Assembly (NCBI RefSeq): GCF_033807715.1
Contig: NC_084601.1
Span: forward strand, 20,230,129-20,294,128
Source of the DNA: Cololabis saira
Taxonomy: Eukaryota; Chordata; Actinopteri; Beloniformes; Belonidae
Length of the DNA stretch: 64,000 nt
Direction of reading: 5' to 3'
Under the pieces are notes generated by a model. It did not search any database and had not been told where the DNA came from. It saw only the letters and a list, made by a program, of their open reading frames with translations. Positions 33,137-48,400 of the stretch are shown here, piece by piece. The translations under genes and the position numbers were made by a program. Position 1 is the stretch's first letter. Each line of letters begins with the position of its first letter.

Positions 33137-34195
33137 TGCATATATTCCAAATACCCTTAAATAACAAATAATGACATGCCTGTCCTGTTAGAGCCGCAGA
33201 GTTCCCCATGGCTATTCTCAGTTGTTTTCCTATTGCAGGGGTTCTGTTCTCTAAATTGGAGCCCTCCCTCCACAGCCCCGCAGACAGGGGCTCCCAGGTT
33301 CAGCACAGAGGTCCATTCAACAATTCAAAATTTATGGATCAGGCCAAGCACAGAGTAGCTTTGTGTGAGAGACCCAGACAAAACCCGAGCTGGGGATATA
33401 AATTCAATTTTATGAGGGTATCAGCCCCTTAAAAAAGGCAGACCATGAACATATCCCTCGTTTTTTTTTAGCTTGCTGGGTTTCAGTCGCTGCTTTAAGC
33501 ACACACGAAATCGCCCTCCAAGTTGTGGCCAATTTCTTTATATTTTCTCTTTATTCAGATACACTTTTCTTTTGTTCACACAGGTGCAATTGATGACAAG
33601 TAACAAAAATAAATCTGCCAAAAAGTGATACAAGATCTCATTTTGTTCCAAAATTGAATGTACATTGAGCTGAAAATCTACTTTAACGACAAATGCATCT
33701 ATTTTTATGAAGTGTTTTCTAACAGGAAACAGATGAGTTTGACAAGATTTAGCTGGCAGCTTAAGCTTTTGTTGAGAAAGATACCTCTAGATTATTGGGA
33801 ATTTTGAGCTATAAACTGAACCAAATGACTATGTTGCTCCTTGGCAGGAACGTTTGTCCCCACACATGACGTTTGTGTGGAATTTTCTTTAGACTGTGTT
33901 TGGCCGTGATTAATGAGATCAGCTCAGGGCGAGTATGGACGCCTAAACTCATGTGTGTCCCTCACAACACTTGCCGTTACATGTCAAACCTAGTTTACAG
34001 CATTTGGACTACATCTGACCCATACAACACGTGCCATAAACCTAGTGGCCCCAGCTCATGAACATTAGGCCACAGCTCACTCTCATAACTTGTTAATTCT
34101 GTAAGCAAGCCCGTAAAGCCAAAAGTACAGAAGACGGAACCCAAACGTATCCTTTATCTGGGATAGTTTGGGTTCTCACCACAATTCTCTGCTGC
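33137..34195. other. Intergenic sequence, nothing recognised
   Basis: No gene, domain or known repeat was recognised in this kilobase. Confidence 0.4.
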
Positions 34196-34204
34196 ACTGA
34201 GCAG

Positions 34205-34415
34205 CGTCTTCTTCAACATCATCAGAATCAGAACCATGTTTATTTGGCCAAGTCACATCAAACAAGACATGGCATTTGACTTGGTTATTTTCGCTCACTG
34301 TATAGTAAATAGGCAAATGGCAGCTCTTATTAACATATATACAATTTAAAAAAAAGTTAAAGGTGCAGCAGTGTGAGGTAGACATGGTTATTGAAAGGTG
34401 CATTGTTACAGCATA
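34205..34415. repeat. Fish interspersed repeat end (TCAGAATCAGAA...TTTATTTGGCCAAGT)
   Basis: CATCAGAATCAGAACC...TTTATTTGGCCAAGTCACAT...GGCATTTGACTTGG and GGTGCAGCAGTGTGAGGTAG are recurrent phrases of a fish retroelement 3' end whose tail is a TCAGAA-type repeat. It lies in reverse orientation here. The family is not assigned. Confidence 0.5.
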
Positions 34416-35245
34416 ATCATCTCAATTCACTCCCACAACCGAACCTCTCTGCCCTCTCTTTTGTACATTTTTTATTTTTATTTAAGAAGGATGGATTTAG
34501 GTTCTGCTGGTCCAGGTTAAATAGTTACATGAAAAAAGTAAGCAAATTAAATATAAACATAGTCATCCGGTATCCAGTCATTGGTGGTCACTATGAGCTG
34601 TCTGTGTTTTACACAGATTTGTTCTTATCATTCATATGCCAATACTAAGAATTGATCATTACAAATTGAATTATTCCATTAATGTTACGTTTCCCATTTC
34701 AGACTTCTTCTGTTTCGTGGGTTAAGTTGTGTATTCAGCATGATATTACTCTAAATACCACACACTTGCTGCAAAGTGGTCATTGACATTAATAAGATTG
34801 TTTAAATGTATTGTCTTCTGTTGTCCTCCCTGACAATTAACAAAATGTCATCAAAATAATACTATCACAAAATCATAAATCAAATAGGATTTACTTTTAT
34901 ATATACATATATATAATGCAAATTTTCATAGGTACTTGCACCATAAGTTTTACAGTTTTACATGTATATCTGCTGTACAAGAGTTTGTTACTTTTTCCAT
35001 TAAAATAGGCTTTAGAGAAGTGCACAACTAACCAGTAGGGATGTAATGTCAAATTTATGAAATCTGAATCATTTATGTGAAATCACATCTGAGGTGATTT
35101 TCCTGAAACCATTTTAACATCCAACATAGTTGGAACCAAGCAGGCGTGATGCAAGTGCATCACAAAAGCAGTTGGAACAATGGAAAGCAGGGACGTAGGT
35201 AACCTACAGAGTACGATCTATCGTTAAGCAACACAGATGATTCCT
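34416..35245. other. Intergenic AT-rich sequence
   Basis: No gene or repeat family was recognised. Confidence 0.4.
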
Positions 35246-35832
35246 AAGTCCACGTTTACACATAGCCGGGTATTTACAAAAACGGATATTTCCCCCTCTA
35301 CGTTTGAAAAATACCATCATTTACAAGAGCCCGCATCAATACGCTGTTAAGGTGATATGAGCAGCCAAACCTACAGGGGGCAGTGTAACGAGAAGCATAA
35401 AGTCATGCTAGCCAATCGGAATCCTGGAAAAAAACGTCAACAAATGACACGTGTAACTTCCAGTTACTTCCAAGATGGAACGAAGGTCTTTCGTTTGGAG
35501 TGGCAGAGAAGTGGAGTTACTTTTAAGTGTGACTTTAGAATATAAAACAGGTAAAATACAAGAAAATATTGACGCTGGCCAAACAAATTGTAAACACAGG
35601 TCGCACACATGACGCTGGTGACGTTTCTGTCGCATAATGTGATGTTCTGAAGCCTAAATGTCTGTTTCCCTCTGTTTAAAAGCAAACGTGAAGAAGGAGT
35701 TTTTGCAAATCTCCACTTTGGCCGGAGTTTTCAGCAATGATCGTTTTTGGTGACTTTGAGCTTCGTTTTCGTGTAACGAACGGCCAAAACGCATAAAAAC
35801 ACCACCGTTTTTGCTACGTGTAAACGGGGCCT
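35246..35832. mobile_element. Non-autonomous DNA transposon with CGTTTACAC-type ends
   Basis: The left end CACGTTTACACATAGC and the right end GCTACGTGTAAACGGGGCC are imperfect inverted repeats of about 20 bp; further inside, AAAACGG words are also inverted. The interior of about 590 bp has no recognisable coding domain. Target duplication unclear. Confidence 0.6.
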
Positions 35833-35889
35833 AAAACCATCGCTCAAATGCACATTCACAGGCACTGTCGTCAAGTCGTGTAGTTTGAA

Positions 35890-36590
35890 CACAACCTGAT
35901 CTCACAAAACTCCGTGAAATGCCCACGACCTCTCACCACTATTTTCCGTGGCACCAGCACCGAAAGTGGTAAATTCCGTGTGAGCACCACGGATATTGTA
36001 CCTATGCGAAGTCAATTGGGATCCGTTGTCGTGATATATACACGGATTATTACATTATTATTATGTATATATTATTCTTTAATATAGTGGCTAAGTTATG
36101 AGTCTTTGATGCGCAAGTTACTGTTTGTTACTGTCAGTTTGTAAAAGCATGTTTTTAACGCTGTTTTAACAGTGTTTTAATGGTTTACAATTCCTTAACA
36201 TACATCATCTCTATAAAATGTAGTTACTATTTCAGATGTACTACATAATTGATATATGTTTTTTAAAACGTTTTTATACGTTAGGGTTACCCAAACTAAT
36301 GTGACTACAAATATGGCGCTGATTAGCATAAAGCTGTATAGCATGACTCTAGGGAAATGTAGTTCTTAGCAAATATTTTTTTTTTTCACAGAAATGGAGG
36401 TTGTTAATGCTAAAATAAGAGTGCACATAGTAGTTTAAGGGCATGATACACACATTTGTGTAAATATATTTTAAATATATAATTGTTAAATGTATGAAAA
36501 TTCATTTTAACCATGTTTTACACTTATATTATAGCGCCACCTAGTGATGACTACTCTGCCATGATACATCAGATCAAGAGTTCCAGAAAA
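35890..36590. repeat. Possible interspersed repeat
   Basis: The start (TGATCTCACAAAACTCCGTG, GCACCACGGATATTG) resembles a fish repeat with CCGTG words; the remainder is AT-rich without features. Weak assignment. Confidence 0.3.
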
Positions 36591-36592
36591 CA

Positions 36593-36845
36593 TGTTTTAT
36601 TTCAACTTAAAACAAAGAAAAGCACTGCTTAGCAGGATACAAAAAAAAAAAAAACATGAACCTGAGAACATCCAGGAACAAAACAGTACAGACCAGCAGG
36701 GAGCAAGGGAAAGACAAGACAGGACATAAACAGAAGGGTTGAGGAGACACAGGTGCAGACAATCAGGGCAGATGGGAACAAGGGAAGTCAAGACGTAACT
36801 GAAACAAAGTAAAAATAAAACAGGAACTAAATAACAAAACTGTGA
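36593..36845. repeat. Probable interspersed repeat (GGAGACACAGGTGCAGACAA type)
   Basis: Purine-rich sequence with GGAACAAAACAG, GACACAGGTGCAGACAATCA and GGGAACAAGGGAAG, resembling a recurrent fish repeat. No coding content. Similar purine-rich phrasing occurs at 43340-43540. Confidence 0.4.
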
Positions 36846-39800
36846 TACACGTGGTTAGAAATTTGGTTCCAAGTGACTACATCATTGATTACAGAGGATG
36901 TAGTCGGTAGTAACTATGGCAACCTGGTAAGTTCTCATTGATATCAACAGATGGTTTTGTACATAAAGATGAATTTGAAAGAGCAAAAGAGTAAGTATGA
37001 AATTCACTCCAGACCAGTTCCACTATTCCCTATTTTCCCTATTTTCTTTATTTATTACTTAATTTATGATGAAGTAGTTTTTAATTTATTGTACTCCCTT
37101 CCACTTTCACTCATATTTCCCCTGATTAGTGGCACAGTGCTGAGTGAGTAAAACCATAAACATTTTGTGAAGCATTTATTTTCACAAATTTCACAAATAT
37201 TCTTCATAGACACGACTTCCCCGGAAGTAAGACAGGATATTCACACGGTGACGTCACTGACTGCCAGCGGACTAACTTACACTTGCGTTCTCAAATCTCT
37301 TCCCAAACCAACTGGGAGTTTGTGTTTTAGTGGCATTTTATCTCTCTTAGGTTCTGTAGGTTTAAAGGTTTTGATGGTATAATCTGCTAAAACTCATTGG
37401 TTTGTTTTATTTATACATAGGTATGAAACTGATTAACAATTGAGGATTGGATAGGAGTCATATTATCAATAATCCATGGCAGAGTATCAGTTTGGAGAGT
37501 AGTCCGTTCTTAGGAAACCCTTTTTCCCAGAGCAAAGAGGTATTCTGTCCACGTGCACTTCACATGACAAAAGAGCATTATCACTCTGCAGTGTGGAAGA
37601 TTACATCATTAGTTTGTTTTAATAGTCAATGCTCTTCGTCTGGATTACTCTTTTATGTCTATAGATAAATACTGCAGAGTTTACAGAAGTTCCCTTTCAA
37701 TCCGACTGTTAAAAGTGGCCCATCCTTATTAATTACTTCATCTTATTATTGCTTGCTTGTTTAGTGGCAATCAAACTTTACATCTCTTATATTTGAGAGA
37801 GTTGTTGTAGAGAAATTACAGTTATACTCAAGGGTATTATCAGATCAGGTAAGACCTCGTTATGCATTCTGGGAAGCAGCAGCATACAGATGTAAAACAT
37901 AAGCCTATCCTTTGATATCTTTTTGTAGTTTGTCTTTAGATGTGGCCTTTTGTACAATATGTTTTGCCCATCACTTAAATGAGAGCACTTGTGGGAATCC
38001 TGAAATCACAAAGCCCCCCCACAAATCTCCACCTAACTCCTGGCAACTGCAGGATGAGACAAGACGTGCAAAGACAGAGCGCAGGGTTGTCTTTCTCTGC
38101 TCCGCACACATGTAGGCTCTTATTAGTTCAGGCCTGTATCTAACTCAACAATGACTTCATGTCCTTGCACTTACTTATCTGTCTGCTCCATCCCATAAAG
38201 GAGAATGAATGAACTTCTGCGCTGTGTGCCATACATAGGCACTAATGTTCTTTCCATATAGGCAGGAACAGTGAGAGTCATGAGAAAGAGCTATTAGGCC
38301 AATCTAATGACTTTTGTATGAGTAATGGTCATGCCCTTACTTTAAAAGAGAGAGAGGGAGAGAGAGAGCGTTCTACACATTGTTTCTGAATCCGTTTTCC
38401 AGAAACCATCTGCAATTTTTCAAACCAATTTTGGAGGTTATCTAACAATGTTCAGCAAATAACCTCTGCATAAAGATTGATGTGAGAACCAAACAACGTG
38501 GTTTGGTGCAGTCATGTGCATCGCATCTGCATGATATGAATTCAAAGAGGCTCTGAGTTCCAGCGAGACCCACAGTGACTGCATACTTGTTCGCAATATG
38601 GGTCTGAACCACTGTAACGGCCTCGACTTGCAATGGACTTGCAATGGATGTGCTGGTCCTGCATCGGTGCTTTTAAACACCTTAGCCATCATTCTGCAGT
38701 GGCGGTGTTTATTTAAATGGATTTGCCCTGCTTGGGCTGTAAAGAGCGCGGGGCATAAAACACTGAGGGCTAGTGAATTACCAGCAATAAAGCTGCGAGC
38801 CGTGCCTGTTGACTGCGCTGAGCCTAGGTGGACCAAACTAGGCCATGCAGTTCCACCAAATCCCCAAGCTCGCCTCTAACAACAGCCTGAATTCTTGCTA
38901 ATTGTCTCCTCCTGTCATCCTTGTTTACTCAAGCCTCACCACTCCCTCTGCCATAATGGATTCAAGGGCCTGACAAGCCATGTTTGATTGATTTCTCTCC
39001 CTGACCACTCGGTGGAAGGACTCCTGGCTGCGTGCCAGCCGTATGGGCTGCTCCCTGGTGTGTGTGTGTGTGTGTCTGTGGTCACACACACACACACATC
39101 TTGATGTGTGCGTGCACAGATGGATCCACTATAGCATAACCGCCTCACTATAACTCTACAGTAGGGTACTGTGGCGTGTAGCACTCTGCCCAGAGGGTGT
39201 CATTAACATTTAGAAACAGCTCCAGCATCCGTCACACTGCCTCTGCTTAGGTGTGTTTAACCTTTCTATATAGAGGAGTATGGCAGCCAGAACAGAGGGG
39301 ATTTACCGGAGAAATAGTGCTGCCAGAGTGGAAAGAAGTATTAAAATGTAAAGTGAAGTTTAACAGAGGGCACCGCAAAAAGGGACAGACCATTCCTGGA
39401 AATATCTTTTGGTTGTTTATGATCATAAAAGTCAAAGCAAAGTCATGCAGATGTGATTCATGTCTGTATGTTTTAAACTCTGCTTAAGAAATCTTAGATT
39501 CTTTTCTGTTCTGGTAAACGTGTCTCTGTGCCGTTTCGACCCACGTGGGTGTCAGGGCTGAGCACTTTTGCTGATGGATGTGCCGGGATGTCATTTCCTG
39601 ATCGCCTCAGTTCAGATGATAGATCCGAGCCCGCGGAGAGGTCGATCAAAGTTCACAGCTGTGGAGTTAAAGTTGCATTGTGCTTCCCCTCCAGTGACAT
39701 ACTGTATATCGCGGATGATGGCGGTGTTGATGGCAACCCCGCTGCAGTTTGTCCAAGTCCTGCTGAGGGGCTGGCACCCGTCCAGGCGACCCGGTGGGCA

Positions 39801-40684
39801 GAGCTGTCACTCTTGTTCTCCAACATCTGCAACTTTGAGCGTACGTGTACAGTATGAACCATCTTGAGGTGACACAGATTGGTTCACAAAGTCACATTCT
39901 GTGTACTTTCGAGGACAAAAACCTGTAAAACTCTGTAAAAGTATGTAATGCTAATCTTTAAATAGTTATTGGAAGTCTTTCTAATGTTCTTTGAAGTGTT
40001 GGAAACATGACTCTGTGAGAGTGTTTTCAAATGAAACGGAAGGAGAGAGCTTGTCTCATTAACGCTGAATATTTAAGCATGATCTGTCCCGCCAATTATA
40101 GAGTGTGAGAGTTAACATGTCTATGCACAGATGTTCTGGTAAATCATTATATTACATGTGATGGCTGAGACTGTATAAATCAATATGGATAATATGGACT
40201 AATTCAGCCTATAGAGTTGGAGTTTAGCTTTGCACTGAATTGTTCAAAATATAATATATTTAGATCCCGAACAGCCCATTTTCATGGTGTAGCAGCACAT
40301 CGCATGAAGCACAGCAAACATTTATCAGTAAATGCATCAAAATGTCATAAAATGGAAGAAGTTGGTACGTCAACCTGTGTCTCAGGTAAGGGAAGCAGCA
40401 CAGCATACGCTGCATGTCATCTGAACCCTGCTAAACTATGAAGTACCGCCAAATAAAAGGGGAGCATTAGCAATAGCTGTCAGCCAATGCTGATTAATAG
40501 GCAGCACTCGTCGCAGCAGACGGCATGAACTATTGAACAGGGGAAGCTTTGTGTTTGTGTGTGTGAGCAGACATGTATCACAATTATCATCTGAGAGGTA
40601 GAATCACTCTATGAGGTAAGCTGATGGTGTGATCAGCTTGAAGCAGTAGAAATGTAAATATAATGTAAAATAATGCAAAAAAGC
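36846..40684. other. Intergenic sequence, no gene recognised
   Basis: It contains a GA-rich run at 38347-38369 and a TG/CA inverted dinucleotide tract at 39057-39099. No exon was recognised. Confidence 0.4.
39057..39099. repeat. Inverted (TG)n/(CA)n tract, potential hairpin
   Basis: A run of TG units, a short CTGTGGT spacer and a run of CA units make a self-complementary tract. Confidence 0.85.
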
Positions 40685-40860
40685 CCACTCTAAAAATGTA
40701 TCTATAGTCAAATTTTTTTTAAAGCAAATTAGCTTTGTCCATGGGGTAAGAAAAGTTTACTTGACTAGAATTCTTAACACAAGCAAAATAGTTTTAGAAA
40801 CATGTTGTTTTTTTACTTAAAGAAATGAGACTGGCACCATTTTTGTTTCAATCGTTCACT
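40685..40860. repeat. Decayed relative of the 19480 MITE, reverse orientation
   Basis: The word CTTGACTAGAATTCTTA matches the reverse complement of AGAATTCTAGTCAAG in the MITE at 19480-19682, and the order of neighbouring AT-rich words agrees. The ends are lost. Confidence 0.4.
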
Positions 40861-42300
40861 TCACATCAATGACAACTTTGAGGGGGGTTCCTTGTTTTTG
40901 TACCGTGTCAGGAGAGTTTATATCAAGCAATATATGTATTTCTGATATGACTGATTGAGAGTCAGTTCAGCCAATGGTTAGCTGTTATCACCTCCTCAAA
41001 AGTAGTCATCATGTTACCGTGCTTAGTGAAGCAACTACCAGTTTGTATTAACCCAGCGTCGTCTCAGCGCAACTGTGAACCCGTTTTGTTTTGAAACTCC
41101 TGCTCCCTCATCTCCTGCATTTGGATCCTGCATTCCCTGACCTGTGACACATGGATTTGACTATTATTGGGGCCTTCTCACACATACTTACTGAGTCTTG
41201 AAGTGATTCAATCTCTTTCTTTGTCATCATGTTTCCAGTGAATCACAGGGACTGATTCTCTTTTGAAGAAATTAACTCGGGATAAATGGGATTAAATAGG
41301 TTTGCTGTGTAATGAATGTGCAAAAGCTTTACCAGAGTCTTCGAAAAGCTTTACCAGAGTTTTCGACTGAAGGGTCCACCTAATAATTTATCTACATGTG
41401 AAATACATACAACTAAGAATATAACACAATAGAACATGGACACAACCCACTCATTACAAAGCTGAAACTTTAGAGCCCCCCTTCTCTTCAAATTCCAGTT
41501 TAACCCTCAATCAAAGTCAATATAATGTGCGCTTTTACTGACACAGCCTGCCATACAAACACTTTGTGAGATGCTCCCAAATATAACAATGCCTTTCTCC
41601 GCAGTATGAACCATCAAAATGAAATGTATTTTCTTTCCTAAGTCATGCTCTGTTTTTATTGACTTTCCTGTGCTGACATTTAAGATGAATGCAGCAAAGA
41701 GAGATGAACCTCAACAAACTTAAAGGTTTACTCAAGGCCACAGGAGGACAACAATTCTACAATGGATATTTCCCAAGTGCGTTGCTCCCCCTTTGTAATT
41801 TTGTTTCAAATGCACAATAACAGCTCTAAGTGTGATGTAAAAATGTATATCTATCCATCTATCTATACACAAACCCTGTATGCACACAATCCTTTTCTTT
41901 TTTTAACATAATTTTTTGATAAACTAAAAGGAGAACAAAATAGAAACACAACAGGATGCACGGAGCAGTCGGTAGACAGGCCGTCCCGAGGGGCTTTATT
42001 ACAAACGCCGCAAGCTTTTTGCCATCACAAACAACGTTTCAAAGACGAAGTCTAATTCAAAGGAAAATAAGACATTTACTTTCATCCTCTCGATCTGTCA
42101 TCACCATTTGACGGCAAAAAAAAGGAACAAAGAAAGAATTAATGTTGTAACGTTGCTAAGCCTACTTTTCGCCTTCCAAACTAGACGTTGACACCGCAAC
42201 ACCTTGATTTACATTTTTTTTCTCTCTCAGCAGTTCAGATGCATTTACTGGGTCTTTTTTTTGGAAACAATAAATATGAAGCACTTTTGGACAAGCTTTA
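40861..42300. other. Intergenic sequence, nothing recognised
   Basis: No gene or clear repeat was identified; there is a short duplicated phrase AAAGCTTTACCAGAGT(C/T)TTCGA at 41325-41366. Confidence 0.4.
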
Positions 42301-42304
42301 GCCA

Positions 42305-42440
42305 CATGTGCCACTGGAATACCTGGAATCATCACCTCTGTATCACTATGAGCTGTTTTCTGTTTGTACTGATGTTCTTTTAATTTCGTTGTATACCTCG
42401 TATGATGACAATAAAACGTCTGAATCTGAATGTTCGATCT
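42305..42440 (+). repeat. Possible LINE 3' tail (ATGACAATAAA...TCTGAATCTGAA)
   Basis: TTTAATTTCGTTGTATACCTCGTATGATGACAATAAAACG followed by TCTGAATCTGAA resembles the end of fish LINEs that terminate in a TCTGA-type repeat. No coding part. Confidence 0.42.
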
Positions 42441-42589
42441 GTATTTTTTTCCTCTCCAAACACATTACTTTGCACCACGACCAAACATCTCCACACTTGT
42501 CTCTCCAGTGGCTTTTCCCTCGGAATTCTTGTGGTGTGTTTAGTTTTCTGCTATCTGCCATCCTCTCTTTGAAAAGAGGAGGTAAACAA

Positions 42590-42910
42590 GTCATGAAATT
42601 AACATTTAACATGCAACCTGAGCCCTGTAGAGTCCTAACGCTTAAATATTTTTAAAATTCTCTTAGAGTTGGGTGGTTGAACGTTGGGGATGAATGTGGT
42701 AGCAAGTTCACCCTATGACGGGTCGCTTGTCCCGAATGTTTTCCATGTGCAAATTATGTATTTCTCACTGTAGAACGATGGAGTCCATCGTTCTACATGT
42801 CTTCATTAAACATACATTTCACTGCCAAAACTGCTTTGAAGAGGGGTTCACACCTGCTGGTGATCAGTTAATGGGGTGGAGGTTCACCAGCAAGGAGATA
42901 CTCTTCCACT
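42590..42910 (-). mobile_element. Decayed Tc1-like transposon fragment
   Basis: AACATTTAACATGCAACCTGAG and CCTGTAGAGTCC, then CACTGTAGAACGATGGA, then CACTGCCAAAACTGCTTT with TTCACACCTGCTGGTGATCA, occur in the order found in the minus strand of a fish Tc1-like family (the family of 7800-8745). No frame is open. A short stretch at 43665-43735 (TTTTAAGACCTGCTGAGGAC) may be the terminal part of the same element. Confidence 0.45.
42770..42796. repeat. Perfect 27-base palindrome, 13-bp arms
   Basis: GTAGAACGATGGA, one G, then its exact reverse complement. It lies in the Tc1-like fragment and looks like a local inverted duplication. Confidence 0.9.
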
Positions 42911-45555
<2,645 letters not shown>

Positions 45556-45559
45556 GAGT

Positions 45560-46000
45560 GATTTATCTCTGCTTCAAAGACCCGGAAGAAGTTATTCACT
45601 TCTATCACCTCTAAATTTGATTACTGCCGTTCACGTCGGTTTAAAAATCCATCCGTCTGCATTTGAAAACACTTCAGAATGAAGCAGCTCGTCTTCAACT
45701 GGGACAAGAAAGTGTGATCATGTGACGTCAGTCTGTTTCCAGACCTTATTCTGAGATTTTACTGTTTAAGTTTAAAGTTTTTAAATGAGTGCCACCTTAT
45801 TTATCAGATCTTAATCACATCACACCCTGTAAGAGGACTGCGCTCAACTTGTCCGCTGCTCTAGATGAGTTAGGATCCAGATTAAGAAACGGAGGTGATC
45901 TGGATTTTGCAGAGACTGACTAACTCTGGAAGAGATTATCTCTTCATTAAAACCAGACTGTAATATATACATTGTTAACTCATTTCATTGGCTTTCAACT
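45560..46000 (+). pseudogene. LINE reverse-transcriptase C-terminal remnant (L2/CR1-like), heavily decayed
   Basis: Remnants in shifting frames resemble the C-terminal part of L2/CR1-type LINEs: SKFDYCRS-like, then CHLIYQILITSHPVRGLRS, then DFAETD..LWKRLSLH, corresponding to the LDYCN, TRALRS and LWNSLP blocks. Many stops. It is an old insertion. Confidence 0.5.
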
Positions 46001-47490
46001 CAATTAGAATGTGACACCAAATGGATCGTTTAAAGTACTTTTATGCACAAATGGGTTTTTGCCAATTTTCAAGAGTCAGATTCTCACATTCAGGAAGACT
46101 CATACAATCTACACAACTTTCACACACGTTCGTTTTAAATGGGACGGCGTACTTGGGAAACCACCAGCATTTTTGTAGCCTACTGGTTAATCCTGTCATC
46201 AACCTCATGGTTCTTACTCCTGATCCAGACTGGCCACGCAGCGGCTGCCCCTTACGGGTCTGTGAACATGTCCTGGTCCCTCACCGACTGACACTTTTGT
46301 GACGATGACTGTTAAGATCATGACTTGCACTATTTACTGTTATAGATATTTTATCTTAGCGGAGCGGTCCCACAGTTTGGGCTGAGATCGCCACATTCCA
46401 TGCAGCCCCAGTAATCTGGGGAGAAATGCCATCGTTGGCACGAGCAGCCAGCAGGTCCTTCATTTCCTCCTCATACATTTTCCTGTCCTCGCTTTTTTCC
46501 AGTTTTGCTGCCGTTCTGAATGACTCGACTCTGATGGACGGTGATGCTTCTCGTGCATCAGTGATGCCACACAGCAACTGTTGTCATTTCATTAGCTTAC
46601 TGCACCATCCAGTCACAACACACTGACTAAACCGAGACATTATTTACTAAAATGTCTGTGTCATGCTTTGAAAAATAACATAAAACAACAACACCCGCAC
46701 AAACAATTAGTGACACGGTTGTGTTGCGCAAGAGAGTGTAATGCGCTCAACCACAAAAAGTTGATACGTGCACACTTTAAGACACCACCTCGGGGTCAAG
46801 GACCATGTTCACTTTAACATTTTGGACACAAAGATCACAAAGTGTCATTGGGAGCTTTTACCATCTTAAAAGACTAAAGACTTCTATTTTACATTTCAGT
46901 TGTGATTTTTGTATTTTTATTCAAGTTTAAATATATTAGCCCATCTTATTGCTTTAAAGTCATCCTAAATGTAAACATGACCATTCTCCTAAAAGTGCTT
47001 ATACATAAATGTGATCTTCATGATATATCCATCTCACTTAACACCATTTAAGCAGAGTGAACCCAGCCGGAACCAAATGGGAGACAACAATAAGCTCGGA
47101 CATCTTGTCTCAAGGATGGTTCTCCCCCAACAACGGGGGGTGGGGGGTGGGTGGGATGGCAGGATGGACCAGCAGGAGAGCCATAGGACCACTGACGGAT
47201 GAGCAGATCCTGGAGAACGAGAGATCAAGTCTCAAACAATTAAGTCAGGCAAAGAATCCAAACAACACTCCTCAAGGTCTAATTTCCTCTCTTGAGAGCC
47301 ATCCAGCAGAAGATAAACAAATGTAGTATGAATTCTTTGCTCAGCCCAGAAAACAATTTTTTGTTAAAAAAGAAGAAAAAAATAAAACTCAGGGACAGAA
47401 ACCATCAAAGACACAATGGTGTACAAGTTCACAAAAGCAGCTGTCTGGAAACACAGAGAAAAGTTTTTTTGGGGGGGAGAATCTGGCACT
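46001..47490. other. Intergenic sequence with one charged open frame of unknown origin
   Basis: On the minus strand 46577-46356 a 73-codon frame reads KLEKSEDRKMYEEEMKDLLA, unusually charged and helix-like for a chance frame. It has no recognised domain and no clear flanking splice pair. It may be a repeat-borne coding relic. The rest shows nothing. Confidence 0.25.
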
Positions 47491-47827
47491 GGGGAGAGGA
47501 AAGACTGCTTCTGAAGCGGGGAGAGGAAAGACTGCTGCTGAAGTGGGGAGAGGAAAGACTGCTGCTGAAGTGGGGAGAGGAAAGACTGCTGCTGAAGTGA
47601 GGAGAGGAAAGACTGCTGCTGAAGTGAGGAGAGGAAAGACTGCTGCTGAAGTGGGGAGAGGAAAGACTGCTGCTGAAGTGAGGAGAGGAAAGACTGCTGC
47701 TGAAGTGAGGAGAGGAAAGACTGCTGCTGAAGTGAGGAGAGGAAAGACTGCTGCTGAAGTGAGGAGAGGAAAGACTGCTGCTGAAGTGGGGAGAGGAAAG
47801 ACTGCTGCTGAAGCGAGGAGCTGCAGG
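47491..47827. repeat. 27-bp minisatellite, 12 full units
   Basis: The unit is GGGGAGAGGAAAGACTGCTG plus CTGAAGT, with a G/A alternation at the second base and T/C at the last. Twelve full units run from 47491 to 47814 with a partial thirteenth. Because 27 is a multiple of three, long repetitive frames open on both strands (GRGKTAAEV on plus, HFSSSLSSP on minus); these are not taken as genes. Confidence 0.96.
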
Positions 47828-47935
47828 TGAAGCCTTTAAAGGCAGTTTGGAAAACTCTAACATCATTGAAACACAGACCATTACACTGTCTTACGTGTGC
47901 TCACTAAGTCTTTTCGTGTCCTTTTTATTCTAGTT

Positions 47936-48400
47936 TATTTTTTTATTAAACCAGGTAAGTCAATTGAGAACAGTTTGTCATTTACAATGACGACCTGGGC
48001 AAGAGGAAGCACAAAGAGTCAAACACATACAATTACAGTGAAACAAACAATCAACACGATATATAAAAAACACACAACACATACAGAATATGAATAAAAA
48101 GTGGTAGCGCTGGTCCGGAAGGAGGAGAATGGGATGAATGTGTGAAGTTTAAGTTTTTGTTGCAGATGATTCCAATCACTAGCAGCAGCGAACTGAAATG
48201 AATTATGACCAAAGGAGGTGCGGGCTTTTGGAATGACCAGGTTAATGCAACTGCTTGAACGTAGGTTCCGATTACTGATGTTGATATTAAGTAGTGATCC
48301 AAGATATGAAGGGGTGCTTCCAGTGATGGTTTTGTAGATGAAGTGATACCAGTCCTGCAGGAAGGAGAGCCCATCTATACTGTCCTCAGACGGCACTTCT
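47936..48400 (-). pseudogene. LINE 3' fragment with reverse-transcriptase C-terminus
   Basis: Minus-strand translation gives DWYHFIYKTITGSTPSYLGS, then NLRSSSCINLVIPKARTSFG, then NSFQFAAASDWNHLQQKLKL. This is the C-terminal block of a fish non-LTR retrotransposon (the TPPYL, RS, PKART and WN-LQ pattern). It runs into a 3' tail at 47936-48005 (ACCAGGTAAGTCAATTGAGA, CAATGACGACCTGGGCAAGA) that is common in fish genomes. The 5' part is truncated. About 100 codons are open, suggesting moderate age. Confidence 0.68.

Noticed and set aside
47429..47881. 150-codon minus-strand frame (SSPHFSSSL repeats) and plus-strand GRGKTAAE repeats resembling a P-loop
   Set aside because: Product of the 27-bp minisatellite; GRGKT is coincidental and lacks any nucleotide-binding fold context.
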